This document shows, one piece after another, positions 1-9,840 of a stretch of DNA of 60,532 nucleotides; the first letter of the stretch is position 1, and every line of letters begins with the position of its first letter. The stretch is from NCBI RefSeq assembly GCF_003265345.1, contig NZ_QFWW01000009.1:1133-61664 (forward strand), read 5' to 3'. A model generated the notes under the pieces. It saw nothing but the letters and a program-made list of their open reading frames with translations, was not told where the DNA came from and did no database searches. The DNA is from Lentzea terrae (lineage in GTDB: Bacteria > Actinomycetota > Actinomycetes > Mycobacteriales > Pseudonocardiaceae). A program made the position numbers and the translations under genes.

Positions 1-697
1 GATGATGAACCAGCCGCTGGACGGCCAGGACCAGGTCGCCTACCTGACCGGCGGCCACGTCGACGGCGCGCTCGTCGTGAGCCTGCACGGCGAGGACCCG
101 CTCCCCCGCATGCTGCACGAGGCCGGCCTGCCCATCGTGGTGGGCGGCCGTCCGCTCGCGGGCGGCACCGTCCCGTTCGTCGACGCGGACAACTTCAGCG
201 GCGCCCTGGAAGCGGTGCGCCACCTGGTGTCGCTGGGCCGCCAGCGGATCGCCACGATCGCGGGCCCGCGCGACATGGCCGTGGGCATGGACCGTCTCAG
301 CGGGTGGCGGTCCGGCCTGGCCGAACACGGCATGTCCGTGGAACGCGTGGTCCACAGCGACTTCACCCCCGAGGCCGGCGCGCACGCGATGGAGGAACTG
401 CTCCGCAGAGCACCCGACCTCGACGCGGTCTTCGTCGCCGCCGACATCATGGCGCTCGGCGCACTGCGGGTGCTGCAGGCGCGCGGCTACCGGATTCCCG
501 AGGACGTGGCCGTGGTCGGCTTCGACGACTCCGTGCTCGCCTCCACCGCGGTGCCGCCGCTCACCACGGTGCGGCAGGACGTGGAGAAGTTCGGCCGCAC
601 CATGACCTGGCGGCTGCTGGCCGAGCTCGCCGGCGACGACAAGCTGCCGCTGTCGATGCTGCTGCCGACCTCGCTGGTGCGCCGGGCGAGCGCCTGA
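1..697 (+). CDS. LacI-family transcriptional regulator, 5'-truncated by window edge
   Basis: Only the effector-binding (periplasmic-binding-protein-like) part of a LacI/GalR regulator is present; the helix-turn-helix lies off the left edge, and the frame is open to the edge, so the ATG at base 2 is internal. Typical family segments are visible: DNFSGALEAVRHLVSLGRQRI, a DAVFVAADIMALGALRVLQ stretch, and the PEDVAVVGFDDSVLAS...PPLTTVRQD C-terminal signature. It lies 272 bp upstream of a sugar ABC operon in the same direction. That gap carries two LacI-type palindromes (852-865, 907-921), so it probably represses that operon, with an arabinose-type or related sugar as inducer. The inducer is inferred from the neighbouring GH43 enzyme, not from the protein itself. 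Confidence 0.9.
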   Translation, partial: MMNQPLDGQDQVAYLTGGHVDGALVVSLHGEDPLPRMLHEAGLPIVVGGRPLAGGTVPFVDADNFSGALEAVRHLVSLGRQRIATIAGPRDMAVGMDRLSGWRSGLAEHGMSVERVVHSDFTPEAGAHAMEELLRRAPDLDAVFVAADIMALGALRVLQARGYRIPEDVAVVGFDDSVLASTAVPPLTTVRQDVEKFGRTMTWRLLAELAGDDKLPLSMLLPTSLVRRASA

Positions 698-851
698 GCC
701 CTGCCTGCGCCGTCCGCACCGTCGCGGCAGCTGGTTGTGCGTCGTTCACCGCTGTTCACTCCTCGCCCGCATCCTGCCTGCGCTCAGGAGACGGAACTGA
801 ACCAACCTCGACCACCGAAATCCGCAGGTTCGGTTCGCCTGGCGAACGACC

Positions 852-865
852 TGTGAGCGCTAACA
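852..865. promoter_or_regulatory. LacI-type operator O1 upstream of sugar ABC operon
   Basis: TGTGAGCGCTAACA is a near-perfect dyad centred on CG, the arrangement used by LacI-family repressors. It lies about 105 bp upstream of the binding-protein start and 56 bp centre-to-centre from the second copy. Both probably bind the LacI regulator encoded just upstream. Confidence 0.6.
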
Positions 866-894
866 AGGCTGGCCTGGCGTTATCTACCTGTCAC

Positions 895-922
895 TTGACT
901 GGTCCATTGTTAGCGATAACAC
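895..922 (+). promoter_or_regulatory. Probable promoter of sugar ABC operon
   Basis: TTGACT (895-900) matches a -35 box. TAACAC (917-922) at 16 bp spacing is a weak -10 candidate. The -10 overlaps operator O2, so repressor binding would block polymerase. A strong ribosome-binding site GAGGAGA sits at 959-965 before the ATG at 970. Confidence 0.4.
907..921. promoter_or_regulatory. LacI-type operator O2 upstream of sugar ABC operon
   Basis: TTGTTAGCGATAACA contains the dyad TGTTA-GCGA-TAACA centred on CG. It overlaps the proposed -10 region. The copy at 10955-10968 (TGTTCGCGTTAACA) differs at only two positions, pointing to a shared operator class. Confidence 0.65.
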
Positions 923-969
923 TCGCCGCCTACAGCACTGTTGCCTGTCGGTGACATCGAGGAGAACCA

Positions 970-2055
970 ATGAGGCTTGTCCGAATCGCGGCCGCCACCG
1001 CGCTGACCGTCACCCTCGCAGCCTGCGGCTCGACCCAGAAGACGGGCGACCAGCAGAGCACGTCGAGCGAGGACGCGCTGGTCGGGGTCACCATGCCGAC
1101 CCGGTCGTCGGAACGTTGGATCCACGACGGCGACAACATCAAGAAGGCCTTGGAAGCCAAGGGTTACAAGGTCGACCTGCAGTACGCCGAGAACGACATC
1201 CCCACGCAGGCGAACCAGATCGAGAACCAGATCACCAAGAAGGCCAAGCTCCTGATCGTGGCCTCGATCGACGGCACCGCGATCACGTCGCAGCTGCAGC
1301 AGGCCGCGGACGCCAAGATCCCGGTGATCGCCTACGACCGGCTGATCCGCAAGAGCCCGAACGTCGACTACTACGCGACGTTCGACAACTTCAAGGTCGG
1401 CGTGGAGCAGGCGAACTCGCTGCTGGCCGGCCTGAAGACGCGCGGTGAGGGTCCGTTCAACATCGAGCTGTTCGCGGGCTCGCCGGACGACAACAACGCC
1501 ACGTTCTTCTTCAACGGCGCGATGTCCGTGCTGCAGCCGCTGATCGACCAGGGCAAGCTCGTGGTCAAGTCCGGCCAGAAGGACTTCAAGACCGTCGCGA
1601 TCCTGCGCTGGGAACCGGCCACCGCGCAGCGGCGCATGGAGGACCTGCTCACCTCGACCTACGGCGGCGCCAAGGTCGACGGCGTGCTCTCGCCCTACGA
1701 CGGTCTGTCGATCGGCATCCTGTCGGCGCTCAAGAGCAGCGGCTACGGCACGCCCGCGCAGGCGTACCCGATCGTCACCGGCCAGGACGCCGAGGTCGCC
1801 TCGGTGAAGTCGATCATCGCTGGTGAGCAGTACTCGACGATCCACAAGGACACCCGCAAGCTCGCCGAGGTCACCGTGACCATGGCGGACGCGGTGCTCA
1901 AGGGCAGCAAGCCCGAGGTCAACAACACCAAGGACTACGACAACGGCAACAAGGTCGTGCCGTCGTACCTCCTGCAGCCGGTCACCGTCGACAAGGCCAA
2001 CTACAAGAAGGAACTGATCGACAGCGGCTACTACACCGCCGACCAGCTCAGGTAA
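970..2055 (+). CDS. chvE: Sugar ABC transporter substrate-binding lipoprotein (ChvE/XylF type)
   Basis: 361 aa. An N-terminal lipoprotein signal with LAAC lipobox (C about residue 19) anchors the protein to the outer face of the membrane. The body is a periplasmic-binding-protein type I fold of the D-xylose/multiple-sugar (ChvE) class, seen in the segments [38 protein letters not shown] and the C-terminal [16 protein letters not shown]. It starts at an ATG with GAGGAGA 5-11 bp upstream. It is the first gene of the operon with the ATPase (5 bp gap) and permease. The imported sugar is probably a plant pentose (arabinose or xylose), inferred from the downstream GH43 enzyme. Confidence 0.92.
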   Translation: MRLVRIAAATALTVTLAACGSTQKTGDQQSTSSEDALVGVTMPTRSSERWIHDGDNIKKALEAKGYKVDLQYAENDIPTQANQIENQITKKAKLLIVASIDGTAITSQLQQAADAKIPVIAYDRLIRKSPNVDYYATFDNFKVGVEQANSLLAGLKTRGEGPFNIELFAGSPDDNNATFFFNGAMSVLQPLIDQGKLVVKSGQKDFKTVAILRWEPATAQRRMEDLLTSTYGGAKVDGVLSPYDGLSIGILSALKSSGYGTPAQAYPIVTGQDAEVASVKSIIAGEQYSTIHKDTRKLAEVTVTMADAVLKGSKPEVNNTKDYDNGNKVVPSYLLQPVTVDKANYKKELIDSGYYTADQLR

Positions 2056-2060
2056 TCATC

Positions 2061-3587
2061 GTGTCTGACGAAATCCTGGTGATGCGCGGCATCACCAAGA
2101 GGTTCGCAGGGGTCACCGCGCTGCACGACGTCTCGTTGAGCGTGCGGCGCGGTGAGATCCACGCGATCTGCGGAGAGAACGGCGCCGGCAAGTCCACGCT
2201 GATGAAGGTGCTGTCCGGGGTGCATCCCCACGGCACCTACGACGGCGAGATCGTCTTCGCCGGCGAGCCGTGTGCGTTCAACGGTGTGCGCGACAGCGAG
2301 CGGCGCGGCATCGTGATCATCCACCAGGAGCTGGCCCTGTGCGGCCAGCTCTCCGTGGCGGAGAACCTGTTCCTGGGCAACGAAAGAGCGCGGCGCGGGT
2401 TCATCGACTGGAACCGCACCAACCACGACGCACAGGCGTTGCTCGACCGCGTGGGGCTCCGGGAGAACCCCACGACGCAGGTCAACGACCTGGGTGTCGG
2501 CAAGCAGCAGCTGGTCGAGATCGCCAAGGCACTGTCCAAAGAGGTCAGTCTGCTGATCCTGGACGAGCCGACGGCGGCGTTGAACGACGACGACTCGCAG
2601 CACCTGCTGGACCTGCTGGACGGCCTGCGCGACGAGGGCATCACCTCGGTGATCATCTCGCACAAGCTCAACGAGGTCACCAGGATCGCCGACACCGTCA
2701 CGGTGCTGCGCGACGGCAAGACCATCGAAACCCTGCCGGCCAAGGGCCTCAGCGAAGAGCGGATCATCGCGGGCATGGTCGGCCGCGACCTCGAGCACCG
2801 GTTCCCGCCGCGCACGCCCGACATCGGCGACGAGGTGCTGCGCATCGAGGACTGGACGGTGCACAGCCCCGCCCAGCCGGACCGGGTGGTCGTCGACAAC
2901 GCGACGCTGTCCGTGCGGCGCGGTGAGATCGTCGGTCTCGCCGGGCTGATGGGCGCCGGCCGCACCGAGCTCGCGATGAGCGTGTTCGGCCGCTCGTACG
3001 GCACCGGCATCTCAGGCCGCGTGGTCAAGGACGGCGCGGAGATCGACACCCGCACCGTGCAGGCCGCCATCCGCAACGGCCTCGCGTACGTCAGCGAGGA
3101 CCGCAAGCGGTACGGCCTCAACCTGATCGAGGGCGTGCAGCGCAACGTCTCCGCCGCGGCGCTGGACAAGCTGGCCAAGCGCGGCTGGGTGAACGAGAAC
3201 GAGGAGTTCTCGGTCGCGGAACGGTTCCGCCGTTCGATGGGCATCCGGACACCCGCGGTGTCGACCCAGGTCGGCACGCTCTCCGGCGGCAACCAGCAGA
3301 AGGTCGTGCTGGCCAAGTGGATGTTCACCGACCCGGACGTGCTGATCCTCGACGAGCCCACGCGCGGCATCGACGTCGGCGCGAAGTACGAGATCTACTC
3401 GATCATCAACGACCTCGCCGCGCAGGGCAAGGCCGTGCTGGTGATCTCGTCCGAACTACCGGAGCTGCTGGGCCTGTGCGACCGGGTCTACGCGCTCTCC
3501 GAAGGCCGGATCACCGGTGAGCTCGACCGCGCAGAGGCCACGCAGGAGCGCCTGATGCAGTACATGACACGAGGACAGAACTCATGA
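2061..3587 (+). CDS. gguA: Sugar ABC transporter ATP-binding protein (GguA/XylG/MmsA type)
   Basis: 508 aa, starting with GTG five bases after the binding-protein stop. It has two fused nucleotide-binding domains, as in all CUT2-family monosaccharide importers. The first has Walker [10 protein letters not shown], a degenerate signature around [15 protein letters not shown] and Walker [12 protein letters not shown]. The second has a degenerate Walker A ([10 protein letters not shown]), a canonical LSGGNQQKV signature and [13 protein letters not shown]. This asymmetry is normal for the family. It powers uptake of the sugar bound by the preceding lipoprotein. The stop overlaps the permease start (ATGA, 3584-3587), indicating translational coupling. 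Confidence 0.95.
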   Translation: MSDEILVMRGITKRFAGVTALHDVSLSVRRGEIHAICGENGAGKSTLMKVLSGVHPHGTYDGEIVFAGEPCAFNGVRDSERRGIVIIHQELALCGQLSVAENLFLGNERARRGFIDWNRTNHDAQALLDRVGLRENPTTQVNDLGVGKQQLVEIAKALSKEVSLLILDEPTAALNDDDSQHLLDLLDGLRDEGITSVIISHKLNEVTRIADTVTVLRDGKTIETLPAKGLSEERIIAGMVGRDLEHRFPPRTPDIGDEVLRIEDWTVHSPAQPDRVVVDNATLSVRRGEIVGLAGLMGAGRTELAMSVFGRSYGTGISGRVVKDGAEIDTRTVQAAIRNGLAYVSEDRKRYGLNLIEGVQRNVSAAALDKLAKRGWVNENEEFSVAERFRRSMGIRTPAVSTQVGTLSGGNQQKVVLAKWMFTDPDVLILDEPTRGIDVGAKYEIYSIINDLAAQGKAVLVISSELPELLGLCDRVYALSEGRITGELDRAEATQERLMQYMTRGQNS

Positions 3588-4801
3588 CCACGAAGACCGC
3601 GCCTCAGACGGTCGCCGCACCGGCGGCGCCGTCCAGCCGCCTCTCGATCAACCTGCGGCAGTCCGGGATCTACGTCGCGTTCGCGCTGATCGTCGTGCTG
3701 TTCGCGGTCCTGACCGACGGTGCCCTGCTGCAGCCGCAGAACATCTCGAACATCATCGTGCAGAACTCGTACGTGCTGATCCTCGCGATCGGCATGATCC
3801 TGGTGATCATCGGCGGGCACATCGACCTCTCGGTCGGCTCGACGGTGGCGCTGACGGGTGCGATCTGCGCGGTGCTGACCGTCCAATGGGGACTCCCGTG
3901 GCCGGTCGCCGTGCTGCTGACGTTGCTGTCCGGCGCGATCATCGGTGCGGCACAAGGCTATTGGATCGCGTACTTCGGCATCCCCGCGTTCATCGTGACG
4001 CTGGCCGGCATGCTGGTGTTCCGCGCGTTGACCCTCACCACGCTCGGCAACCAGGGCATCGGGCCGTTCCCGAACGAGATCCGGTCGCTGTCCAACGGCT
4101 TCACCGGCGGCTACCTCGGCAACATCGGTCTCGGCCCGCTCGGCGGCGCCGACCTCGTGAGCCTGCTCGCGGGTGTGGCGTGCGTGGCCGGGTTCGCGTT
4201 GTCGCAGTGGCGCAAGCGGGCCGCGCGGCTCGGTTACGGCCAGACCGTCGACCCGATGCCGTTGTTCGTGCTCAAGCTGGTGGGTGTCGCGGTCGTCGTG
4301 ATGGCGGTGGTCGTGCAGCTCGCACGGTTCCGCAACCTGCCGTGGGTGCTGGTGCTGCTCGCTGCGCTGGCGCTCGGTTACTCGTTGATGGCCAACAACT
4401 CCGTGTTCGGACGGCACATCTACTCGATCGGCGGCAACCTGCAGGCCGCCACTCTGTCCGGCGTGAAGGTCAAGGCCGTCACGTTCTGGGTGTTCGTGAA
4501 CATGGGCGCGCTGGCCGCGCTCGCCGGCGTCATCTTCGCGGGCCGGCTCAACCAGGCCGGTCCGACCGCGGGCGTCGCGTTCGAGCTCGACGCCATCGCG
4601 GCGGCGTTCATCGGCGGCGCGGCGGTGCAGGGCGGTGTCGGCAAGGTCGTCGGCGCGATCACCGGCGGCCTGATCATGGGCGTGATCAACAACGGCATGT
4701 CTCTGATCGGTGCCCCCAGTGAGCGCGTGATGCTCGTGAAGGGTTTGGTCCTGCTCGCGGCTGTCGCCTATGACGTGTGGACCAAGCGAAGGGCTTCCTG
4801 A
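3584..4801 (+). CDS. gguB: Sugar ABC transporter permease (GguB/XylH/MmsB type)
   Basis: 405 aa polytopic CUT2-family permease. About ten hydrophobic segments are visible, with the family motifs [17 protein letters not shown] and [21 protein letters not shown]. It is longer than ribose-type permeases because of a central insertion (about residues 190-260), characteristic of XylH/GguB. It is the only permease in this operon and probably forms a homodimer. It overlaps the ATPase gene by 4 bp and is followed at 33 bp by the secreted GH43 enzyme, making the transporter and a glycoside hydrolase one transcription unit. Confidence 0.94.
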   Translation: MTTKTAPQTVAAPAAPSSRLSINLRQSGIYVAFALIVVLFAVLTDGALLQPQNISNIIVQNSYVLILAIGMILVIIGGHIDLSVGSTVALTGAICAVLTVQWGLPWPVAVLLTLLSGAIIGAAQGYWIAYFGIPAFIVTLAGMLVFRALTLTTLGNQGIGPFPNEIRSLSNGFTGGYLGNIGLGPLGGADLVSLLAGVACVAGFALSQWRKRAARLGYGQTVDPMPLFVLKLVGVAVVVMAVVVQLARFRNLPWVLVLLAALALGYSLMANNSVFGRHIYSIGGNLQAATLSGVKVKAVTFWVFVNMGALAALAGVIFAGRLNQAGPTAGVAFELDAIAAAFIGGAAVQGGVGKVVGAITGGLIMGVINNGMSLIGAPSERVMLVKGLVLLAAVAYDVWTKRRAS

Positions 4802-4833
4802 CCCCTTTTCATTTCGGAAGGCAGACAACAACG

Positions 4834-7800
4834 ATGTTGTTATCCCTGCGTCGCCTCGGCGTCGTGGTCGCGGTCGCGGCCGCTCTCGTGCCCGTCCCTG
4901 CAAACGCGGCCGAGTCGGTGGTCAAGACCGCCGCCGAGGCGCTGTCCGTACCGAATCTCGACGATGTCCGCGGGCATCTGACGTTGCCCACGAACGGGTT
5001 CAACGACACCAAGGTCTCGTGGACGTCGTCGAACCGGTCGGTGATCACGCCGACCGGCGAGGTCACCCGTCCGGCCACCGGGGCCAAGCCGACCAAGGTC
5101 GTGCTGACGGCCAAGGTGAGCCGCGGGTTCCAGAGCACGACCAGGAAGCTGACGGCCACCGTCGTCCCACAGCCCGCCAAGGAACCCTTGGCGGGCTACA
5201 GCTTCTTCTACTTCACCGGCGAGGGCAGCCCGAACGGCGAGCAGATCTACGCCGCCGCCAGCAAGGGCAACAACCCGCTGGACTGGACCGAGCTGAACAA
5301 CGGCCAGCCGATCCTCAAGTCGAGCCTCGGTGAGCTGGGCGTGCGCGACCCGTTCATCCTCCGTTCCCCCGAGGGTGACAAGTTCTTCCTGCTCGCCACC
5401 GACCTGAAGATCAACGGCGGCAACGGCTGGGACGCGGCGCAGCGCACCGGCAGCCGATCGATCATGGTGTGGGAGTCGACCGACCTCGCGCACTGGTCGC
5501 GCCAGCGCAGTGTCGAGGTGTCGCCGCCGACCGCGGGCAACACGTGGGCCCCGGAAGCGTTCTGGGACACCAAGCGCGGCACGTACGTCGTCTACTGGGC
5601 CTCGAAGCTGTACGCGGAGAACGACCCGGACCACAAGGGCGACAGCTACAACCGCATGATGTACGCGACGACGCGCGACTTCGTGACGTTCAGCGCGCCC
5701 AAGGTGTGGATCGACCCCGGTTACTCGGTGATCGACTCGACGATCATCGAGGACAAGGGCACCTACTACCGGTACACCAAGGACGAGCGGAACAACACGT
5801 CGACCACGCCGTGCAGCAAGTTCATCACCGCGGAGAAGTCGACCGACGTGCTCAACCCGAAGTACGACTTCGTCGCGGAGTGCATCGGCAAGGCCACCCC
5901 GACGAGCCCCGGGCTCTCCGCGGGTGAGGGGCCGACTGGTTTCAAGTCCAACACCGAGAACAAGTGGTACCTGTTCATCGACGAGTTCGGCGGCCGCGGC
6001 TACGTGCCGTTCGAGACCACCGACCTCGCGTCCGGCAAGTGGACGATGTCGACCGGCGCGCGGCTGCCTGCTTCCCCGCGCCACGGCACGGTGCTGCCGG
6101 TGACGCAGGCCGAGCTGAGCCGCTTGACCGCTCCCCCTGCCCCGGTCAAGGCGGACAGCAAGGGTCTCGTCGCGCACTGGCCGCTCAACGCCACGTCCGG
6201 GCGGGTCGCCGCGGACGCCACCGGACACGGCTACGACGGCGCGCTCGCGGGTGACGTGAGCTGGTCCGGCGGTGCGCTGTCGTTCGGCGGCCGCACCGGG
6301 CACGTCCAGCTGCCCAACAACATGCTGACCGGCGCCTCCGCGGTCACGATGTCCGCGGACGTCCTGGTCGACCCGAGCCAGCAGACGCCCTACTTCCTCT
6401 ACGGCTTCGGCAACACCGGGACGAACGGCTGGGGCAACGGCTACCTCTTCAGCACCGGCAACAACTACCGCGGTGCGATCGCGACCGGGAACTGGGCGAC
6501 CGAACAGGGCGTCGACTCCGGCAGAGCCTTGCCGCGCGGTGTTTGGAAGAACGTCACGCTGACCGTCGGCAACGGCGTCGAGGTGCTGTACCTGGACGGC
6601 GTCGAGGCGGGCCGCAACACCAACGTCACGATCAAGCCGTCTGACATCGGCGGCGGCGTCACGGCAGCGAACTACCTCGGCCGATCGGTCTACTCCGGCG
6701 ACCGCACCCTCACGGGCAGGATGAAGGACGTCCGGCTCTACAACCGCGCCCTGTCGGGTGCGGAGGTCGCCGGGCTGCCGTCGAACAGCACGGTGATCAG
6801 GTCGGTTTCGCTGGCGTCGCTGAAGGTTCCCGCCGTGATCGACTCCGCGGCGAACACCGTGGTGCTGCCGGTCAAGCCCGGTACCGACCTGCGCCGGCTC
6901 GCCCCGGAGTTCGTTCTGGCGCCCGGCGCCCGGATCACTCCGACCGGGACCGTCGACCTGCGCAAGCCGAAGAAGTTCACCGTCACCAACGCGTCCGGCG
7001 ACCGTCGGGAGTGGACGGTCGAGGCGCACGAGATGCGCAGCCCGGTGCTGCCCGGTCTGAACGCCGACCCGAACATCATCGCGTTCGGGGACACCTACTA
7101 CATCTACGCGACCACGGACGGGTTCGACGGCTGGAGCGGCACCAAGTTCTCCACCTGGTCGTCGAAGAACCTCGTCGACTGGAAGGACGAGGGCGTCATC
7201 CTCGACCTCGGCCCGGACGTCAGCTGGGCGGACAGCCGGGCGTGGGCGCCGACGATCGTCGAGCGGAACGGCAAGTACTACTTCTACTTCTGCGCGGACG
7301 CCAAGATCGGTGTCGCGGTGTCCGACTCGCCGACCGGTCCGTTCGTCGACTCCGGCAAGCCGCTGATCGCCGCCAACCCGGGCGGCGGTGGCCAGGCGAT
7401 CGACCCGGCGGTGTTCGTCGACAAGTCCGGCCAGCCGTACCTGTACTGGGGCAACGGCGAGGCCTTCGTCGTGCCGCTGAACGCCGACATGGTCTCGTAC
7501 GACCCGGCTCGCATCACGCGGCTGACCGGGCTCGACGGGTTCCGCGAGGGCCTGTTCATGGTGGAGCGCAAGGGCACCTACTACCTGAGCTGGTCGATCG
7601 ACGACACCCGCAGCGAGGACTACCGCGTCGGGTACGCGACGGCTTCGAGCCCGCTCGGGCCGTTCACCAACCGAGGCCTGATCCTCCAGAAGGACCCGAA
7701 GCTCGGCGTGCTCGGCACCGGCCACAGCTCGATGCTGCAGGTGCCCGGCACGGACGACTGGTACCTGGTGTACCACCGCTTCGCCATTCCCGGCGGGGAC

Positions 7801-7935
7801 GGGACGCACCGGGAGACCACGATCGACCGGATGCGCTTCAACCGCGACGGTACCATCGCACCGGTCGTACCCACGCTGGAAAGCGTTGCTCCGCAAAAGA
7901 TCCGGCCGCAGCACTGCCGGGCGTTGGCCAACTGA
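4834..7935 (+). CDS. Secreted GH43-LamG-GH43 arabinan-active glycosidase
   Basis: 1033 aa from the ATG at 4834; an upstream GTG (4777) in the same frame lies inside the permease gene and would bury the signal peptide. Order of parts: Sec signal (1-27, ending PANAA); bacterial Ig-like domain (about 30-110); GH43 domain (about 119-426, VRDPFIL near residue 170); LamG/concanavalin-like domain (about 446-643); Ig-like linker (653-733); second GH43 (738-1016). The second GH43 shows the family triad: base Asp in NADPNI (D745), AIDPAVF (about 855) and the acid Glu in FREGLF (about 905). GH43 enzymes attack arabinan or arabinoxylan, so this probably supplies sugar to the co-transcribed importer. A small dyad, AACAAC-GAT-GTTGTT (4827-4841), straddles the start codon. 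Confidence 0.9.
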   Translation: MLLSLRRLGVVVAVAAALVPVPANAAESVVKTAAEALSVPNLDDVRGHLTLPTNGFNDTKVSWTSSNRSVITPTGEVTRPATGAKPTKVVLTAKVSRGFQSTTRKLTATVVPQPAKEPLAGYSFFYFTGEGSPNGEQIYAAASKGNNPLDWTELNNGQPILKSSLGELGVRDPFILRSPEGDKFFLLATDLKINGGNGWDAAQRTGSRSIMVWESTDLAHWSRQRSVEVSPPTAGNTWAPEAFWDTKRGTYVVYWASKLYAENDPDHKGDSYNRMMYATTRDFVTFSAPKVWIDPGYSVIDSTIIEDKGTYYRYTKDERNNTSTTPCSKFITAEKSTDVLNPKYDFVAECIGKATPTSPGLSAGEGPTGFKSNTENKWYLFIDEFGGRGYVPFETTDLASGKWTMSTGARLPASPRHGTVLPVTQAELSRLTAPPAPVKADSKGLVAHWPLNATSGRVAADATGHGYDGALAGDVSWSGGALSFGGRTGHVQLPNNMLTGASAVTMSADVLVDPSQQTPYFLYGFGNTGTNGWGNGYLFSTGNNYRGAIATGNWATEQGVDSGRALPRGVWKNVTLTVGNGVEVLYLDGVEAGRNTNVTIKPSDIGGGVTAANYLGRSVYSGDRTLTGRMKDVRLYNRALSGAEVAGLPSNSTVIRSVSLASLKVPAVIDSAANTVVLPVKPGTDLRRLAPEFVLAPGARITPTGTVDLRKPKKFTVTNASGDRREWTVEAHEMRSPVLPGLNADPNIIAFGDTYYIYATTDGFDGWSGTKFSTWSSKNLVDWKDEGVILDLGPDVSWADSRAWAPTIVERNGKYYFYFCADAKIGVAVSDSPTGPFVDSGKPLIAANPGGGGQAIDPAVFVDKSGQPYLYWGNGEAFVVPLNADMVSYDPARITRLTGLDGFREGLFMVERKGTYYLSWSIDDTRSEDYRVGYATASSPLGPFTNRGLILQKDPKLGVLGTGHSSMLQVPGTDDWYLVYHRFAIPGGDGTHRETTIDRMRFNRDGTIAPVVPTLESVAPQKIRPQHCRALAN

Positions 7936-7939
7936 ACCC

Positions 7940-7982
7940 GCGCGGTTCGACCCCGTTCCGCCGCCTCGGGGTCGAACCGCGC
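7940..7982 (+). terminator. Strong hairpin terminator after GH43 gene
   Basis: GCGCGGTTCGACCCC (7940-7954) and GGGGTCGAACCGCGC (7968-7982) form a perfect 15-bp stem with a 13-nt loop. It starts 4 bp after the GH43 stop and ends 14 bp before the next start codon. There is no U-tract, as is common in actinobacteria. It should separate the ABC/GH43 operon from the next gene. Confidence 0.8.
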
Positions 7983-7996
7983 CTCTTGGGAGTCTC

Positions 7997-8890
7997 GTGA
8001 GACCGCTGCACCTCTACACCCCCGCCGCAGTGCTGATCGTCGTCGCCGCCGCGTGTGCCACCGCGGCGACCACGGAGACCACGCCTTCGCCCGTCGCCGC
8101 GCCTGTGTCGCCGTCGACACCGCCGAGCGTCAGCGTGCTGCCTGCTCCTCCCGAGGTGGTGGAGGAGGTCGTGGACGGCCGGACCGTGTTGCTGTCCAAC
8201 GGGTTGCGGGCACGCGTGCTCGGCCTCGCCGCGCCGGGTGAGTGCTGGTCGGCAGGCGCGCTGAAGTTCGCCAAGGACACGTTGGCCGGGCAGCAGGTGC
8301 GCTACAGCCGTGCCTCGGAGTCCGCGATCACCTTGCGGCTGCTCAACAGCAGCGACTACGCCTCGCTCGCGGTGAGTGCCGGTGCCATGCGGGCGGAGAA
8401 GGACGACCCCGTGCTGGCCGAACCGGAGAAGGTGGCGCAGAAGGCGGGTCTCGGCCTGTGGGGATCGCCGTGCAAGGGGCAGGACACCACGCCGGCGCCA
8501 GCTCCTCCACCGCCTCCACCACCTGCGCCTGCACCGGCGCCGACCACTACCGCGCCGCCGGCCCCGCGGCCGGATTGCTCGCTCACGTATCGCGTGGCCA
8601 GGGAGTGGGCCGGTGGCTTCCACACCGAGCTGATCGTCCGCAACAACACCGACAAGCCGTTCGCGCAGTGGAAGCTGCAGTGGCGGTTCCCGAGCGGTCA
8701 GCAGATCCGGGAGACCTGGGGTATGACGGCCCGGCAGTACGGGGCTGACGTCTTCGCGGTGAGCCAGGATCCGAACGGCTCGATCGGCGCGGGTGGGCAG
8801 GTTTCGTTGCGGTTCAACGCCGTCACGACTGGGCCCAACGTGCAGCCGACCGCGTTCACGCTCAGTGGGATGGCCTGCTCACTCGGATAG
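7997..8890 (+). CDS. CBM2 lipoprotein with degenerate staphylococcal-nuclease-like domain (copy A)
   Basis: 297 aa from the GTG at 7997, the first start after the terminator. An N-terminal hydrophobic signal ends in AAAC, a loose lipobox. Residues about 50-158 resemble the SNase/thermonuclease fold (VVDGRTVLLSNGLRARVLGLAAPGECW...KAGLGLWGSPC). The catalytic pattern is lost, however: the second Asp of DGDTV is Arg, and the DTPE Asp and Glu are Ala and Gly. A Pro/Ala-rich linker (about 160-190) leads to a C-terminal CBM2 (about 193-297) with its terminal Cys pair and exposed aromatic residues. The likely role is surface-displayed cellulose binding, not DNA cleavage. A paralogue with the same layout is at 27312-28211. 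Confidence 0.8.
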   Translation: MRPLHLYTPAAVLIVVAAACATAATTETTPSPVAAPVSPSTPPSVSVLPAPPEVVEEVVDGRTVLLSNGLRARVLGLAAPGECWSAGALKFAKDTLAGQQVRYSRASESAITLRLLNSSDYASLAVSAGAMRAEKDDPVLAEPEKVAQKAGLGLWGSPCKGQDTTPAPAPPPPPPPAPAPAPTTTAPPAPRPDCSLTYRVAREWAGGFHTELIVRNNTDKPFAQWKLQWRFPSGQQIRETWGMTARQYGADVFAVSQDPNGSIGAGGQVSLRFNAVTTGPNVQPTAFTLSGMACSLG

Positions 8891-8923
8891 AGCACCACAG
8901 CCGATCCCGACGCCGCGCTCTGC

Positions 8924-9811
8924 TCAAGCGGCCAAGGCCTTCGCGAGCACCTCGATGGCGTCCGGGCCGGTCCGGCAGCACCCGCCGACCAGCCTGGCGC
9001 CACGCCCGGTCCACTCCCCCGCCAGCGCCGCGAACCCCGTGCCATCTCCGGTCCAGGCACGCTCTCCCGCGTCCCACTCCTCACCGCTGTTCGGGTAGAC
9101 CACGACGGGCAGCCCGGTCTTCCCGGCGACGTCCACCGCGTGCGCGACGTCCTCCGGCGGACAGCAGTTCACCCCGACGGCGATCACCTCGTCGATGCCC
9201 TCGGCGACCGCGAACGCCTCCTCCAGCGACTGGCCCGCGCACGTGCGATCGCCCCGGATGCTGTACGACAGCCACACCGGCACGCCGCTGCCGCGCACGA
9301 CCTCGAGCACGGCCGTGGCCTCGTCGACGTCCGGGATCGTCTCCACGGCGAGCACGTCCGGCGATGCCTCCGCCAGAGTCTCGATGCGCGGGCGGTGGAA
9401 GTCCACGAGCTCCTGCTGGCTCAGGCCGTAGCGGCCGCGGTACTCGGAGCCGTCCGCGAGCATGGCGCCGTAGGGCCCGACCGAGGCGGCGACCCAGCGC
9501 GGTCCGTCCACTTCGGAGGCCGCGGAACGGGCCAGACCGACGCTCGCCTTCAACAAGCGCGCGGTCTCGTCCGCGCTGATGCCGGCACGGGCGAAACCGG
9601 GGTAGGTCACCTGGTAACTCGCGGTGATCGCGACCTCGGCGCCCGCGCGGTAGAAGGCCAGGTGCGCGTCGCGGACGGCGTCGGGATCGGTCAGCAGGAG
9701 CCTGCCCGACCACAGCGAGTCGGACAGGTCGTGCCCGGCCAGTTCCAGAGCCGTCGACATCCCGCCGTCGAGCACGACCACCCGCTGCGCCAAGGCATTT
9801 GTCAGGTCCAC
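8924..9811 (-). CDS. mmuM: Homocysteine S-methyltransferase
   Basis: 295 aa, GTG start. The protein is the (beta/alpha)8 homocysteine methyltransferase family: VLDGGMSTALE near the N-terminus, ITASYQVTYPGF, and the zinc-binding cysteines in GVNC and GGCCRT. It transfers a methyl group from S-methylmethionine (or AdoMet) to homocysteine to give methionine, in the cytoplasm. No SAM riboswitch or partner transporter is visible next to it. It lies between a LacI gene (29 bp upstream) and a convergent CBM2 lipoprotein gene, and has no obvious link to polysaccharide use. Confidence 0.93.
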   Translation of the reverse strand: MDLTNALAQRVVVLDGGMSTALELAGHDLSDSLWSGRLLLTDPDAVRDAHLAFYRAGAEVAITASYQVTYPGFARAGISADETARLLKASVGLARSAASEVDGPRWVAASVGPYGAMLADGSEYRGRYGLSQQELVDFHRPRIETLAEASPDVLAVETIPDVDEATAVLEVVRGSGVPVWLSYSIRGDRTCAGQSLEEAFAVAEGIDEVIAVGVNCCPPEDVAHAVDVAGKTGLPVVVYPNSGEEWDAGERAWTGDGTGFAALAGEWTGRGARLVGGCCRTGPDAIEVLAKALAA

Positions 9812-9840
9812 GGAGCGATCCTACGTCCGCCCCGACGGGG

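Noticed and set aside
4840..7914. 1024-codon minus-strand frame opposite the GH43 gene
   Set aside because: Antisense shadow with typical Arg/Val/Asp-rich composition; the plus strand encodes clear GH43 motifs.
9812..9840. SAM riboswitch or S-box upstream of mmuM
   Set aside because: The gap to the upstream gene is 29 bp, too short for any such element.
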